64,000 nucleotides of DNA from Thauera sedimentorum. Its GTDB lineage: Bacteria; Pseudomonadota; Gammaproteobacteria; Burkholderiales; Rhodocyclaceae. The translations under genes were made by a program, and so were the position numbers. Numbering within the stretch: position 1 is the stretch's first letter; each line of letters begins with the position of its first letter. The notes under the pieces were generated by a model that searched no databases, had not been told where the DNA came from, and saw only the letters and a program-made list of their open reading frames with translations. Positions 26,014 through 35,385 of the stretch are shown here, one piece after another. The DNA lies in NCBI RefSeq assembly GCF_014489115.1, contig NZ_JACTAH010000002.1, positions 124,001 through 188,000 of the forward strand. Reading direction: 5' to 3'.

Positions 26014-26934
26014 TCAGGCGGCGAGCAGTCTTTCGCCCTCGCGCCGCATCACGCCCGAGCGCTGCAGGTCGCCCACCAGCCAGTCGGTCAGCGCATCGGG
26101 CGTCAGGCCGAGGAAGCGCGCATTGGCCTCACGGTACAGGGGCACTTCGGCCAGGTGGGCGGCCAGTTCCTCCACCGCCATCTCGCGGCGGTCGAGCAGG
26201 GTGAAGGTGATGCAGGCGCGGATGGCGTTGCGCGCGATGCGCGCGCCGTCCTCCTCGAAGGCGCGCAGGCGGCCGAAGGCGCGTTCCAGCGCATCGTCGA
26301 ACTCGACGAAGGGCGCGCCGTGCCCGGGGATGACCAGGTCCACCGGCAGGCGGGCGATGGCCTCCAGGGTGCGCCGGGCCTCGCCCACGCCGTCGCCGGT
26401 GCCGAGCACGTCGGCGAACAGGATGCCGAAGCCGTCGCGCCACAGCGCATCGCCCGAGATCAGCACGCGATGCTCCGGGTTGTGGAACACCAGCGCGTCC
26501 ATGTCGTGCCCCGGGGCGGCGTGCGCCTGCCAGGCCAGCCCGCCGGCGACGAAGCCTTCACCCGCCGCCAGCGCGTGGTCGGCTCGGAAGCGCTCGCCCT
26601 TCTGGGCAGCGACGCTGAGCAGCAGGGCGTCCTCGTCCCAGTCGGTCACCGCCTGGTACATGCCGGCAGGCACGGTGATCTCGCAGCCAAAGGCGGCCTG
26701 CACCGCGGCGTTGCCGCCGATGTGGTCGGAATGCGAGTGGGTGTTGATCAGGCGCGCGACCCGCCGCGCGCCGAGCGCCTTGCGCAGCAAGGCGATGGTC
26801 TGCGGCGCGTGGCTGAGGTAGCCGCTGTCGATCAGCGTGGCGTGGTCGCCGTCGTCGAGCAGGATGTTGTTGGCCGAAAGCCAGCCGCGTTCGAACACCT
26901 GCACGCCGGCGGGCAGCCGGGGCGGTGCGCTCAA
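26014..26934 (-). CDS. MBL-fold metallo-hydrolase
   Basis: A 306-residue metallo-beta-lactamase-fold hydrolase. The metal-binding motif THSHSDH is at 65-71, later ligands are in AAPGHDMDALVF and IPGHGAPF, and a C-terminal helical domain follows. The start is a TTG at 26934 that overlaps the stop of the upstream DUF1289 gene (TTGA), giving MSAPPRLPAG; no better start is present. It is part of a three-gene operon with two DUF1289 genes. Substrate not recognised. Confidence 0.85.
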   Translation of the reverse strand: MSAPPRLPAGVQVFERGWLSANNILLDDGDHATLIDSGYLSHAPQTIALLRKALGARRVARLINTHSHSDHIGGNAAVQAAFGCEITVPAGMYQAVTDWDEDALLLSVAAQKGERFRADHALAAGEGFVAGGLAWQAHAAPGHDMDALVFHNPEHRVLISGDALWRDGFGILFADVLGTGDGVGEARRTLEAIARLPVDLVIPGHGAPFVEFDDALERAFGRLRAFEEDGARIARNAIRACITFTLLDRREMAVEELAAHLAEVPLYREANARFLGLTPDALTDWLVGDLQRSGVMRREGERLLAA

Positions 26935-27137
26935 TCGCTGCCCTCCCCGAGCGCGTCCGCCACGTTGGGCGGCAGCGGCGCGGCGACCGCGGACTGCTGC
27001 GGCCGCGGCATCTCCGCCGGTGGCGGTTCAGCGACCGGCACGCCATTGATCTCGTCCGAGGTACGCCCGCAGCCGAGGCATACGCCGGTATCCCAGTCGA
27101 TCATGCACACCCCCACGCACAGCGCGTCATTGCTCAT
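26931..27137 (-). CDS. DUF1289 protein (second of tandem pair)
   Basis: A 68-residue protein with the DUF1289 cysteine pattern CVGVCMIDWDTGVCLGCGRT, which probably binds a metal (four Cys), and a Pro-rich C-terminal tail. It overlaps the upstream DUF1289 gene by 4 bp (ATGA) and the MBL gene downstream by 3 bases. Function unknown. Confidence 0.8.
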   Translation of the reverse strand: MSNDALCVGVCMIDWDTGVCLGCGRTSDEINGVPVAEPPPAEMPRPQQSAVAAPLPPNVADALGEGSD

Positions 27138-27325
27138 CGCGCCGGTTCTCCGGCGGCGGCCCGCGCCGCGCGGCGCTCGGCCACCGCGGCGAGGATGCGC
27201 AGGCGCTCGGCGTCGTCCGCACGGCTCCAGGCAGTGATCTCCGGGATGGTGCGCAGACAGCCTTCGCACAGATGGCGGTCGGCGTCCATGCGGCAGACGT
27301 TGATGCAGGGGGAGGGAATGCTCAT
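27134..27325 (-). CDS. DUF1289 protein (first of tandem pair)
   Basis: A 63-residue protein with CINVCRMDADRHLCEGCLRT, the four-cysteine DUF1289 motif, then a short Arg/Ala-rich helix (ERLRILAAVAERRAARAA). It is followed by a second DUF1289 gene in overlapping frames. The two differ strongly outside the Cys motif, so the duplication is old. Function unknown; metal binding is inferred from the cysteines. Confidence 0.83.
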   Translation of the reverse strand: MSIPSPCINVCRMDADRHLCEGCLRTIPEITAWSRADDAERLRILAAVAERRAARAAAGEPAR

Positions 27326-27410
27326 GGTCGGTCGGGGGTGCAGTCGTTGTTGTCGTGAGGCGTCGCTTCGATGTTGCGGCGCACGTCGTGGTTCCCTGTC
27401 CTCCGTCCAA

Positions 27411-27432
27411 TCGCGGCCAAGGCCGCTCCTAC
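27411..27432. repeat. REP-like palindromic element
   Basis: A 22-bp copy with core cgcggccaaggccgctcc, followed by tac. It is identical in core to the copies at 52544-52614 and related to 9423-9444. It is located 7 bp past the HMG-CoA lyase stop. Confidence 0.65.
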
Positions 27433-27439
27433 GGCGATG

Positions 27440-28366
27440 TCAGGCGCAGGCCTTGGCGCGCTTAGCCAGCACCGCGCGGGCCACGCGCGAGGCCGGTTCG
27501 CGGCCGATCTCGGCGTTGATCCAGGCGGCCACGTCCACCAGCGCATCGAGGTCGATGCCGGTCTGCAGCCCCATGCCGTGCAGCAGCCAGACCAGGTCCT
27601 CGGTGGCGACGTTGCCGGACGCGCCGGCGGCGTAGGGACAACCGCCCAGGCCGCCGACCGAGGCGTCGAACACCGCCACACCCATCTGCAGGGACGCGTA
27701 CACATTGGCGGCGGCCATGCCGTAGGTGTCGTGGTAATGGCCGGCGAGACGCTCGGCGGGCACGCGGCGCAACACCGCTTCGAGCATGCGGCGGATGGAA
27801 ACCGGGTTACCGGTGCCGATGGTATCGCCCAGGGAGATTTCGTAACACCCCATGACCAGCAGGGTTTCCGCCACCTCGGCGACCTTCTCCGGCGCCACCG
27901 CGCCCTCGTAGGGACAGCCGGCCACGCAGGAGACGTAGCCGCGCACCCGCACGCCGGCGGCCTGCGCCGCTTCGGTGACCGGGCGGAAGCGCTCCAGCGA
28001 CTCGGCGATCGAGCAGTTGATGTTCTTCTGGCTGAAGGATTCGCTGGCCGCACCGAACACCGCCACTTCCTTCGCGCCGGCCGCCAGCGCGGCCTCGAAG
28101 CCCTTGAGGTTGGGGGTGAGCACCGGGTAGTCGAGTCCCGCCGGCGCCGCGCCGCCGAGCACGCGGGTCAGCACCTCGGTGTTGTCGCCCATCTGCGGCA
28201 CCCACTTGGGCGACACGAAGGAGGTCACCTCGATGGTCCGCAGCCCGGCGGCGGCCAGGCGGCGGATCAGCTCGACCTTGGTGTCGGCCGGCACCAGCTG
28301 CTTTTCGTTCTGCAGCCCGTCGCGCGGGCCGACTTCCACCAGACGGACGGTCTTCGGCAGGTCCAT
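27440..28366 (-). CDS. mvaB: Hydroxymethylglutaryl-CoA lyase
   Basis: A 308-residue TIM-barrel lyase that splits HMG-CoA into acetoacetate and acetyl-CoA, the last step of leucine degradation. Signatures are [16 protein letters not shown] near the N terminus, [11 protein letters not shown], and the catalytic-Cys loop [14 protein letters not shown]. It lies 10 bp downstream of the methylcrotonyl-CoA carboxylase alpha gene and ends the four-gene operon. The length is normal. Confidence 0.95.
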   Translation of the reverse strand: MDLPKTVRLVEVGPRDGLQNEKQLVPADTKVELIRRLAAAGLRTIEVTSFVSPKWVPQMGDNTEVLTRVLGGAAPAGLDYPVLTPNLKGFEAALAAGAKEVAVFGAASESFSQKNINCSIAESLERFRPVTEAAQAAGVRVRGYVSCVAGCPYEGAVAPEKVAEVAETLLVMGCYEISLGDTIGTGNPVSIRRMLEAVLRRVPAERLAGHYHDTYGMAAANVYASLQMGVAVFDASVGGLGGCPYAAGASGNVATEDLVWLLHGMGLQTGIDLDALVDVAAWINAEIGREPASRVARAVLAKRAKACA

Positions 28367-28376
28367 ATCGTCCTCC

Positions 28377-30380
28377 TCAGCCGGCGGCCGGCTCGAACTC
28401 GACCAGCTCGGCGCCGTCGCCCACCTGGTCGCCCACGCCGAAGCGGAAGGCCTTGACCGTGCCGGCGGCCGGCGCGGTGATGGTGTGCTCCATCTTCATG
28501 GCCTCCAGGATCAGCAGCGGCGCGCCCTTGTCCACCTTGGCGCCTTCGGCGGCGACCAGGGCGATGACCTTACCCGGCATCGGCGCCACCAGCCCGCCTT
28601 CGGCGCCGCCACCCTCGCCGGTGTGATGCAGCGGATCGACCGCGGCCAGCGACCAGGCGCGGCCCTGGGCGAACACGTGGCGGCGGCCGGCGGCGGCGAT
28701 CACCGTGGCGTCCAGGCGCTTGCCGTCCAGGTCCACCCGCAGCAGGCCGCGCGGGTTGAGCTCACCGCGCGCGGTGACGCCGTGGCCGTTGAGGCCGAGG
28801 CGGTAGCCGTCGGCCAGATAGGCCACGTTCACCGCGGCCTCCTGCTCCTGCCAGCGGAACAGCAGCACGCGCTGGGCGGTGGCGTTCAGGCGCCAGCCGT
28901 CGCGCGCATGCCAGGGCGAAGCCGGATGGCTGTCGCGCCGCGCGCGCTTTTCGGCACGCTCGGACTCGCGCAGCAACTCGGCCAGCGCGGCGATGAAGAA
29001 GACTTCATCCGGCGCCGCGGCTTCCTGCGGGAAGAGGTAGTCCTTCTCGCGTTCGATCAGGCCGGTGTCCAGATCGGCGGTGGAGAAGGCCGGGCAGGCG
29101 GTGAGGCGCGAGAGGAAGTCGATGTTGTTGGCCACCCCCACCACACGGTAGTCGGCCAGTGCCTGCAGCATGCGGGCCAGCGCGCGGTCGCGGTTCACGT
29201 CCCAGACGATCAGCTTGGCGATCATCGGATCGTAGTGCGGGCTGATCTCGTCGCCCTCCTCGACGCCGGTATCGACCCGCACGTGCAGGGATTCTGCCGG
29301 CGGCGCCAGGTGCACCAGCCTGCCGGTGGAGGGCAGGAAACCCTTGGCCGGATCTTCCGCGTAGATGCGCGCTTCCAGCGCATGGCCGCGGATCTGCAGC
29401 TGTTCCTGCTCCAGCGGGAGCTTCTCGCCCGAGGCCACGCGCAGCTGCCACTCCACCAGGTCCAGCCCGGTGATCATCTCGGTGACCGGGTGCTCCACCT
29501 GCAGGCGGGTGTTCATCTCCATGAAGTAGAAGGAGCCGTCCTGGTTGGCGATGAACTCCACCGTGCCGGCGCCGACATAGCCCACCGCCTTGGCGGCATC
29601 GACCGCAGCCTTGCCCATCGCCGCACGGCGCTCGGGCGTCATGCCGGGGGCGGGCGCTTCTTCCAGCACCTTCTGGTGGCGGCGCTGCACCGAGCAGTCG
29701 CGCTCGAACAGATACACCACGTTGCCGTGGGTGTCGCCGAACACCTGGATCTCGATGTGGCGCGGCTTGGTGATGTACTTCTCCACCAGCACATGGTCGT
29801 CGCCGAAGGAGGAGGAGGCCTCGCGCTTGCAGGAGGCGAGCATCTCCAGGAAATCCTCGGACTTCTCCACCAGGCGCATGCCCTTGCCGCCGCCGCCCGC
29901 CGCGGCCTTGATCAGCACCGGATAGCCGATGGCGTCGGCCTGCTGGTGCAGGTGCGCCGGGTCCTGGTCGTCGCCGTGGTAGCCGGGGGTGAGCGGCACG
30001 CCGGCCGCTTCCATCAGCTTCTTGGCTTCCGACTTGGAACCCATGGCGTGGATCGCCGACACCGGCGGGCCGATGAAGACGATGCCCGCCTCATCGCAGG
30101 CGTGGCAGAAGTCCTCGTTCTCGGACAGGAAGCCGTAGCCCGGATGGATGGCCTGCGCGCCGGTGGCCTTGGCCGCGGCGATGATGCGCTCGATCACCAG
30201 GTAGCTCTCGCGCGCGGCCGCCGGGCCGATCAGCACCGCCTCGTCGGCCAGGCGCACATGGCGCGCATTGGCGTCGGCCTCGGAATAGACGGCAACCGTC
30301 TTGATGCCCATGCGGCGGGCGGTCTTGATGACGCGGCAGGCGATTTCACCGCGGTTGGCGATCAGGATCTTTTCAAACAT
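28377..30380 (-). CDS. liuD: Methylcrotonyl-CoA carboxylase, biotin-containing alpha subunit
   Basis: A 667-residue biotin-dependent carboxylase subunit: biotin carboxylase N-domain ([16 protein letters not shown]), ATP-grasp with [13 protein letters not shown] and [14 protein letters not shown], a BT linker domain (about 470-590) and a C-terminal biotinyl domain with Lys629 in EAMKMEH. Pathway: carboxylates 3-methylcrotonyl-CoA with the beta subunit at 31562. The assignment to MCC rather than propionyl- or geranyl-CoA carboxylase rests on the neighbouring LiuC, LiuB and HMG-CoA lyase genes. ATG at 30380 has a GGAGG site. A partial copy of its own 5' end lies 118 bp upstream. Confidence 0.92.
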   Translation of the reverse strand: MFEKILIANRGEIACRVIKTARRMGIKTVAVYSEADANARHVRLADEAVLIGPAAARESYLVIERIIAAAKATGAQAIHPGYGFLSENEDFCHACDEAGIVFIGPPVSAIHAMGSKSEAKKLMEAAGVPLTPGYHGDDQDPAHLHQQADAIGYPVLIKAAAGGGGKGMRLVEKSEDFLEMLASCKREASSSFGDDHVLVEKYITKPRHIEIQVFGDTHGNVVYLFERDCSVQRRHQKVLEEAPAPGMTPERRAAMGKAAVDAAKAVGYVGAGTVEFIANQDGSFYFMEMNTRLQVEHPVTEMITGLDLVEWQLRVASGEKLPLEQEQLQIRGHALEARIYAEDPAKGFLPSTGRLVHLAPPAESLHVRVDTGVEEGDEISPHYDPMIAKLIVWDVNRDRALARMLQALADYRVVGVANNIDFLSRLTACPAFSTADLDTGLIEREKDYLFPQEAAAPDEVFFIAALAELLRESERAEKRARRDSHPASPWHARDGWRLNATAQRVLLFRWQEQEAAVNVAYLADGYRLGLNGHGVTARGELNPRGLLRVDLDGKRLDATVIAAAGRRHVFAQGRAWSLAAVDPLHHTGEGGGAEGGLVAPMPGKVIALVAAEGAKVDKGAPLLILEAMKMEHTITAPAAGTVKAFRFGVGDQVGDGAELVEFEPAAG

Positions 30381-30498
30381 GGGTGGCCTCCGCGGTGAAA
30401 CCGCCCAAGCATGCTGCGCATGCCTGGCGATTTGACTTCGTCGCTGCGCCGCTACGCGGCTGGTCACCGCGGTTCGCAATCAGGATTTTTTCGAACAT
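30373..30498 (-). pseudogene. 41-codon leader ORF starting with a copy of a biotin-carboxylase N terminus
   Basis: On the - strand, ATG at 30498 begins [11 protein letters not shown], the same first 11 residues as the true carboxylase at 30380, with four silent third-position differences in 35 bp. The frame then continues into unrelated sequence (DQPRSGAATKSN...) and stops at 30373, overlapping the real start by 8 bp. It looks like the relic of the 5' end of a biotin-carboxylase gene left by recombination; the border is at a ccgcggtga sequence that also occurs inverted at 30390-30398. It could act as a leader peptide. Confidence 0.6.
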
Positions 30499-30553
30499 TC
30501 TTTGTGTCTCCAGCCTCATCTCCCGTGAACCATGGCGGGGAGCGATCGGTTTG

Positions 30554-30726
30554 CTCCCTCCCCTTCAAGGGGAGGGCCGGGGTGGGGATGGGTGGACTCC
30601 GCAACGCCTGCACGAAACCCATCCCCATCCTGTCTTGTCCAGGGCCGGCTTTGCACAGCCGCCCCGCTCAGCCGGCGCGAAGCATGCTTCGCGAAACCCC
30701 GGCTTCGCCCCCTTGAAGGGGAAGGA
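30554..30726. repeat. Palindromic intergenic repeat, copy A
   Basis: An element of about 173 bp bounded by ccccttcaaggggagg and ccccttgaaggggaagg, with internal aggatggggatggg-type motifs on both strands and a central palindrome gcgaagcatgcttcgc. It corresponds, in inverted orientation, to copy C at 45230-45400. It fills most of the gap between the carboxylase alpha leader and the hydratase gene (30499-30754). Confidence 0.75.
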
Positions 30727-30754
30727 ACCTGCTAATTGCGGCGCCGTTGCAAGC

Positions 30755-31543
30755 TCAGCCTTTCGGCACCCACTCGGCCGGGCGCTTGTCGAGGAAGGCG
30801 GTCAGGCCCTCGCGCGCTTCCGGGGTGGCACGCAGTTGCGAGATGCGCCGCGCGGTGTCTTCCACCACCGCGTCGGACACCGGACGGTTGCCCACCGCGC
30901 GGATCAGGTCCTTGGCCGCAGCCTGCGACTTGGGACCGCCCTGCAGCAGGGCGTCGACGATCTCGGCGACCTTGGCGTCCAGCTCTTCCGTGGCCACCGC
31001 CTCGTGCGCCAGGCCCAGTTCGGCGGCGCGTGCGGCGGAGATGCGCTCCGCGGTCTGGAAGTAGCGGTAGGCCTGGCGTTCGCCGATGGCGCGGATCACG
31101 TAGGGGCTGATCGCCGAGGGGATGATGCCGAACTTGACCTCGGAGGTGGCGAACACCGCCTTTTCCCCGGCCACGCAGATGTCGCAGGCACTGGCCAGCC
31201 CCATGCCGCCGCCCAGCGCGGCGCCATGCACCCGCGCGATGGTGGGCTTGTCCATCTCGGCCAGCGCACGCAGCATGCCGGCCAGCTTCATCGCGTCGGC
31301 GAAGTTCTCCGCCTCGCTGGCAGCGCCGGCGGCCTTCATCCAGTTCAGATCGGCTCCGGCCGAAAAGCTCTTGCCGCGCCCGGCCAGCACTACCACGCGC
31401 ACCGCGTCGTCGGCGTCGAGCTGGCGGCAGGCCGCGGTGAGGTCGGCGATCAGCTGCGCGTTGAAGGCGTTGTGCACATCCGGGCGGTTCATCCACACCG
31501 TGGCCACGCCGTTCTTGAGTTCGATTTCCAGGGTCTCGTACAT
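30755..31543 (-). CDS. liuC: Methylglutaconyl-CoA hydratase (enoyl-CoA hydratase family)
   Basis: A 262-residue crotonase-fold enzyme. The oxyanion-hole segments are GKSFSAGADLNWMK and VHGAALGGGMGLASACDI, with the C-terminal helix usual for trimeric family members. In context, between the carboxylase subunits and HMG-CoA lyase, it should hydrate 3-methylglutaconyl-CoA to HMG-CoA. It lies 18 bp after the beta-subunit gene. Specificity is inferred from context. Confidence 0.9.
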   Translation of the reverse strand: MYETLEIELKNGVATVWMNRPDVHNAFNAQLIADLTAACRQLDADDAVRVVVLAGRGKSFSAGADLNWMKAAGAASEAENFADAMKLAGMLRALAEMDKPTIARVHGAALGGGMGLASACDICVAGEKAVFATSEVKFGIIPSAISPYVIRAIGERQAYRYFQTAERISAARAAELGLAHEAVATEELDAKVAEIVDALLQGGPKSQAAAKDLIRAVGNRPVSDAVVEDTARRISQLRATPEAREGLTAFLDKRPAEWVPKG

Positions 31544-31561
31544 GTCGTCTCCTCGCCCGCC

Positions 31562-33169
31562 TTACATACGGAACACGCCGAACTTGGTCGGCTGGATCGG
31601 CGCATTGAGCGCGGCAGACAGGGACAGCCCCAGCACGCGTCGGGTCTGCGCCGGATCGACCACGCCGTCGTCCCACAGGCGCGCGGTGGCGTAGTAGGGG
31701 TGGCCCTGCACTTCGTATTGCTCGCGGATCGGCGACTTGAAGGCTTCTTCCTCTTCGGCGCTCCAGCTGCCGCCCTTGGCCTCGATGCCGTCGCGGCGCA
31801 CGGTGGCGAGCACGCTGGCGGCCTGCTCGCCGCCCATCACGCTGATCCGGCTGTTGGGCCAGGTCCACAGGAAGCGCGGCGAGTAGGCGCGGCCGCACAT
31901 GCCGTAGTTGCCGGCGCCGAAGCTGCCGCCGATCAGGGTAGTGATCTTGGGCACCTGCACGGTCGAGACGGCCGTCACCATCTTGGCGCCATCCTTGGCG
32001 ATGCCGCCGTTCTCGTACTTGCGCCCGACCATGAAGCCGGTGATGTTCTGCAGGAAGAGCAGCGGAATGCCGCGCTGGCCGCACAGCTCGACGAAGTGCG
32101 CGCCCTTCTGCGCCGACTCGCCGAACAGGATGCCGTTGTTGGCGACGATGCCCACCGGATAGCCGTGGAGCTGGGCGAAGCCGCACACCAGGGTGGTGCC
32201 GTAGCGCGCCTTGAACTCGTCGAAGCGCGAGCCATCGACCACGCGGGCGATGATCTCGCGCACGTCGAAGGGCTTGCGGGTGTCGGTGGGGATGATGCCG
32301 TAGATCTCTTCCGGGTCGTAGATCGGCGCCTCGCCCTCGCCCAGCGCCAGGCCCTGCGGCTTGACGCGGTTGAGGTTGGCGACGATGCGCCGGGCGATCG
32401 ACAGCGCGTGGTTGTCGTTCTCGGCGAGGTGGTCGGCCACGCCGGAAAGCCGCGTATGCACGTCGCCACCGCCCAGGTCTTCGGCGCTCACCACCTCGCC
32501 GGTGGCGGCCTTCACCAGCGGCGGGCCGCCGAGGAAGATGGTGCCCTGGTTCTTGACGATGACCGTCTCGTCCGACATCGCCGGCACGTAGGCGCCGCCC
32601 GCGGTGCACGAACCCATCACCACGGCGATCTGCGGGATGCCCTTGGCCGACATGTTGGCCTGGTTGAAGAAGATGCGCCCGAAGTGGTCGCGGTCCGGAA
32701 AGACCTCATCCTGCTTGGGCAGGAAGGCGCCGCCGGAATCCACCAGATAGACGCAGGGCAGGTTGTTCTGCTCGGCGATCTCCTGCGCGCGCAGGTGCTT
32801 CTTGACCGTCATCGGGTAGTAGGTGCCGCCCTTCACCGTGGCGTCGTTGGCCACGATCATGCACTCCACGCCCTGCACCCGGCCGATGCCGGTGATCACC
32901 CCGGCCGAGGGCGCGTCATTGTCGTACATGCCGAAAGCGGCCATCTGGCCCACTTCCAGGAAGGCCGTGCCGGGGTCGAGCAGGTGGCCGACGCGGTCGC
33001 GCGGCAGCAGCTTGCCGCGCGCGGTGTGCTTGGCGCGCGCCGCCTCGCCGCCGCCCAGGGCAACTTCCGCCGCCTTGCCGCGCAGGTCGTCAACCAGCCC
33101 GCGCATGGTCGCCGCATTGGCCTGAAACTCCGCGCTGCGCGGGTTGATGGCAGATTTGATCGTGCTCAT
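31562..33169 (-). CDS. liuB: Methylcrotonyl-CoA carboxylase beta subunit (carboxyltransferase)
   Basis: A 535-residue acyl-CoA carboxyltransferase with two crotonase-like halves. Visible family segments are [49 protein letters not shown] and [14 protein letters not shown]. It pairs with the biotin subunit at 28377. ATG at 33169 is preceded by an AGGAGAC ribosome site. It is first in the liuB-liuC-liuD-mvaB operon. No LiuR-type palindrome was seen upstream, unlike the ivd operon at 46.8-48.5 kb. Confidence 0.94.
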   Translation of the reverse strand: MSTIKSAINPRSAEFQANAATMRGLVDDLRGKAAEVALGGGEAARAKHTARGKLLPRDRVGHLLDPGTAFLEVGQMAAFGMYDNDAPSAGVITGIGRVQGVECMIVANDATVKGGTYYPMTVKKHLRAQEIAEQNNLPCVYLVDSGGAFLPKQDEVFPDRDHFGRIFFNQANMSAKGIPQIAVVMGSCTAGGAYVPAMSDETVIVKNQGTIFLGGPPLVKAATGEVVSAEDLGGGDVHTRLSGVADHLAENDNHALSIARRIVANLNRVKPQGLALGEGEAPIYDPEEIYGIIPTDTRKPFDVREIIARVVDGSRFDEFKARYGTTLVCGFAQLHGYPVGIVANNGILFGESAQKGAHFVELCGQRGIPLLFLQNITGFMVGRKYENGGIAKDGAKMVTAVSTVQVPKITTLIGGSFGAGNYGMCGRAYSPRFLWTWPNSRISVMGGEQAASVLATVRRDGIEAKGGSWSAEEEEAFKSPIREQYEVQGHPYYATARLWDDGVVDPAQTRRVLGLSLSAALNAPIQPTKFGVFRM

Positions 33170-33215
33170 GTCTCCTCGTCCTCTTGTCTTGTTTCCGCTG
33201 GCCTCCATTAGAAGG

Positions 33216-33275
33216 TTCCTTCCCCTTCAAGGGAAAGGACAGGATGGGGATGGGTAGGCCACCCGCGCCCATCCA
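33216..33275. repeat. Palindromic intergenic repeat, copy B (short)
   Basis: Contains ccttccccttcaaggg and then ggacaggatggggatgggt, the same start as copy D at 46660-46770, but lacks a recognisable distal arm (cgcccatcc only). It looks like a truncated copy in the gap between liuB and the divergent AraC gene. Confidence 0.65.
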
Positions 33276-33370
33276 GCAGGCCGACATACGACGAAGCCTA
33301 GCCCCAAAGCCCACCCCGTGCCTGCCAACAAGGTTGCAATTCCTGCCACACAGCAGCAGGATTCGACCCC

Positions 33371-34432
33371 ATGAAGACTCACCTCCCCGCCCCCGCCGAT
33401 CTCACCCGCGGCCGCGCCGCCACTCCGATCGCCTTCATCCGCGCGATCGTCCTCGGCTACCGCGCACGGGGGCTGGATCCGGCCAGCGCGCTGCGCCAGG
33501 CGCAGATCACGGACGACGCCCTGGCCAACCCCGCCGCACGCATCACCGCGGCGCAGATGGAAACCATCTCCGCGCTGGCCATGCAGGAACTGGACGACGA
33601 AGCCCTGGGCTGGTTCTCGCGCCGCCTGCCGTGGGGCAGCTACGGCATGCTGGCGCGCGCTTCGCTCACCTCGCCCACGCTGGAAGTGGCGCTGAAGCGC
33701 TGGTGCCGCCACCACCATCTGCTCACCGACGACCTGGAACTGGAATTCACCCACATCCGCCACAGCGCCACCATCCGCATCACCGAGCGGCGGGACTTCG
33801 GCGCGATGCGCGAGTTCTGCCTGGTCTCCATGCTGCGCAACCTGCTCGGCTATGCCTGCTGGCTGATCGATTCGCGCATCGCGCTCACCGAGACCACCCT
33901 GCCCTTCCCCGCCCCGCCGCACGCCGACGCCTACCCCTACCTCTTCCCCGGCCCGCTGCGCTTCGACGCCGAGGCCGCCGGTTTCAGCTTCGACGCCCGC
34001 TACCTCGCCCTGCCACTGCGCCGCGACGAAGACGCCCTGCGCGCCATGCTGCAGCGCGCGCTGCCGCTCACCGTGCACCAGTACCGCCGCGACCGCCTGC
34101 TGGTGCACAGCGTCAGCCAGATCCTCGCCACCACGCCGGGCGTCGCCCGCACAGCGGAAGACGTCGCCGCCCAACTCAACATCTCGGTGCGCACCCTGCA
34201 CCGCCAGCTGAAGGAAGAAGGCGTGTCGCTGCAGCGCCTGAAGGACGAGGCGCGCCGCGAGCGGGCGATCAAGCTGCTGCTGCAGACCCGCAAACCGGTG
34301 AAGCAGGTCGCCGCTGCGGTGGGGTTCGACAGCGAGAAGAGCTTCTCGCGGGCGTTCCGGGAATGGACGGGGGAGGCGCCGGGGCGGTTCAGGGCCGCTG
34401 CGGGGGTGGGAGATGTGGCAGCGGATGGGTGA
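33371..34432 (+). CDS. AraC-family transcriptional regulator
   Basis: A 353-residue regulator with an N-terminal arabinose-binding-type domain (Arabinose_bd, about 25-215) and a C-terminal double helix-turn-helix (EDVAAQLNISVRTLHRQLKEEG; KQVAAAVGFDSEKSFSRAFREW, about 260-340). It is divergent from the liuB operon with a 200-bp gap, so it may regulate that operon, or a lipid/acyl-CoA pathway as other members do. The 3' end borders the last attC site of the integron. Confidence 0.9.
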   Translation: MKTHLPAPADLTRGRAATPIAFIRAIVLGYRARGLDPASALRQAQITDDALANPAARITAAQMETISALAMQELDDEALGWFSRRLPWGSYGMLARASLTSPTLEVALKRWCRHHHLLTDDLELEFTHIRHSATIRITERRDFGAMREFCLVSMLRNLLGYACWLIDSRIALTETTLPFPAPPHADAYPYLFPGPLRFDAEAAGFSFDARYLALPLRRDEDALRAMLQRALPLTVHQYRRDRLLVHSVSQILATTPGVARTAEDVAAQLNISVRTLHRQLKEEGVSLQRLKDEARRERAIKLLLQTRKPVKQVAAAVGFDSEKSFSRAFREWTGEAPGRFRAAAGVGDVAADG

Positions 34433-34535
34433 ACTACTCAGTAGCGCTGGGTCGACCGGAGCAGTTGCTGAACTGGCCGCCTGCAACTGGCGCCTTCCAA
34501 CCCAATGCAGCCGTTGAGCTATCGCGCAAGCGGTC

Positions 34536-34631
34536 GTTCAACGTCTAAGGTAACCGGCGACAGGAGGCCGCTGGCCGGACGGGACCGGCAAGCGCAGCTA
34601 GCCGGGCGTCCGGTTGACCGCAGGGTTGGAC
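34536..34631 (-). repeat. Integron attC site 6 (distal end of cassette array)
   Basis: A 96-bp site on the - strand: R'' box GTCCAAC (34625-34631), L'' GGTCAACCGGAC, L' CCGGTTACC, R' box GTTGAAC (34536-34542; fits GTTRRRY). The inner arms pair to form the folded hairpin expected of attC. The stop codon of the cassette-6 gene is directly next to it. Confidence 0.85.
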
Positions 34632-34632
34632 A

Positions 34633-35295
34633 TCATGGTTTCGGGCAATCTTCGCCGCCTCGACCAGCAGAACGGGTTATGGTCGACCAACCATCCGCAC
34701 CGCGCACGCGAATGGTGTCATTGGATACGACTTGGTAGTCGCCATCTCCAGCAATTGGCGTATTGGGCCGATAGGTGCCCGGTTTGAAACAGCCACCAGG
34801 ACCGCAGAACGAAACCGAATAGAGATTTCCATCGGCCGGCGCGATAGCCAGGCCGAAGTTATCGTTTGCACCGTACTTCCAGAAGCCAGCCAAGGGATGT
34901 GTCTCGGACGGAATTGCAGTTTTCTCAGCAATGCGGTCGAGATCGCTGGTTGGATCGTTACCCATTATGACGGATACAAACGTGGCAACAACGGCACCGA
35001 CAGCCGCAACTTGAACCGCGGTTGCAATCGAAGCAAGGCCTCTTGCACCGTACTTCAGGAACTTTGATCCACCATAGGTCGATGCGCTACGCCACACCGG
35101 AACAACGGCGACAATTGAGTAGCCAGCTACCAAGGCAACCGTGAGGTAGAAAGCCATGAGACCGAGGTTGCTGATAAGCCACCAAGCCGCGAGAGACACC
35201 ATTGCATTGCCGGCGACCACGGGAACTGCCCACCCTAGCCAAAACGTTTTCGGGAGCGAAACTTGACCTTGCCAAAATCGCGAGGCGGATGTCAC
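34633..35295 (-). CDS. Cassette 6: polytopic membrane protein of unknown function
   Basis: A 220-residue protein encoded by the distal gene cassette. Hydrophobic segments: FWLGWAVPVVAGNAMVSLAAW, MAFYLTVALVAGYSIVAVV, and a third around AVQVAAVGAVVATFVSVIM (about residues 18-115), followed by a soluble C-terminal half with a Cys pair (FCGPGGCFKPGTY). GTG at 35295 was chosen because it lies just inside the cassette, after the R' box of attC 5; a longer TTG-initiated frame would start within attC. GC content is lower than the surrounding chromosome. No family recognised. Confidence 0.7.
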   Translation of the reverse strand: MTSASRFWQGQVSLPKTFWLGWAVPVVAGNAMVSLAAWWLISNLGLMAFYLTVALVAGYSIVAVVPVWRSASTYGGSKFLKYGARGLASIATAVQVAAVGAVVATFVSVIMGNDPTSDLDRIAEKTAIPSETHPLAGFWKYGANDNFGLAIAPADGNLYSVSFCGPGGCFKPGTYRPNTPIAGDGDYQVVSNDTIRVRGADGWSTITRSAGRGGEDCPKP

Positions 35296-35304
35296 GGGAA
35301 TGAT

Positions 35305-35385
35305 CTCCAACGTGCAAAGTAAATGGCGTGCCGCTTGCGGTACGTCCAAGCGCCTGCGAAGCGCGGTTTGACTGGGATGTTATGT
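35305..35385 (-). repeat. Integron attC site 5
   Basis: An 81-bp site on the - strand between cassettes 5 and 6: R'' box ACATAAC (35379-35385) and an R' box GTTGGAG (35305-35311), which deviates at the last base from GTTRRRY. The stop of the cassette-5 gene lies within it. Inner arms are less regular than in sites 1 and 6. Confidence 0.65.

Noticed and set aside
23601..26204. 867-codon + strand open frame across rapZ and the symporter
   Set aside because: Runs antisense through two clear genes and their gap; shadow frame.
28179..30398. 739-codon open frame on the + strand opposite the carboxylase alpha gene
   Set aside because: Antisense shadow of liuD; His/Gln/Arg-rich low-information protein with no domain.
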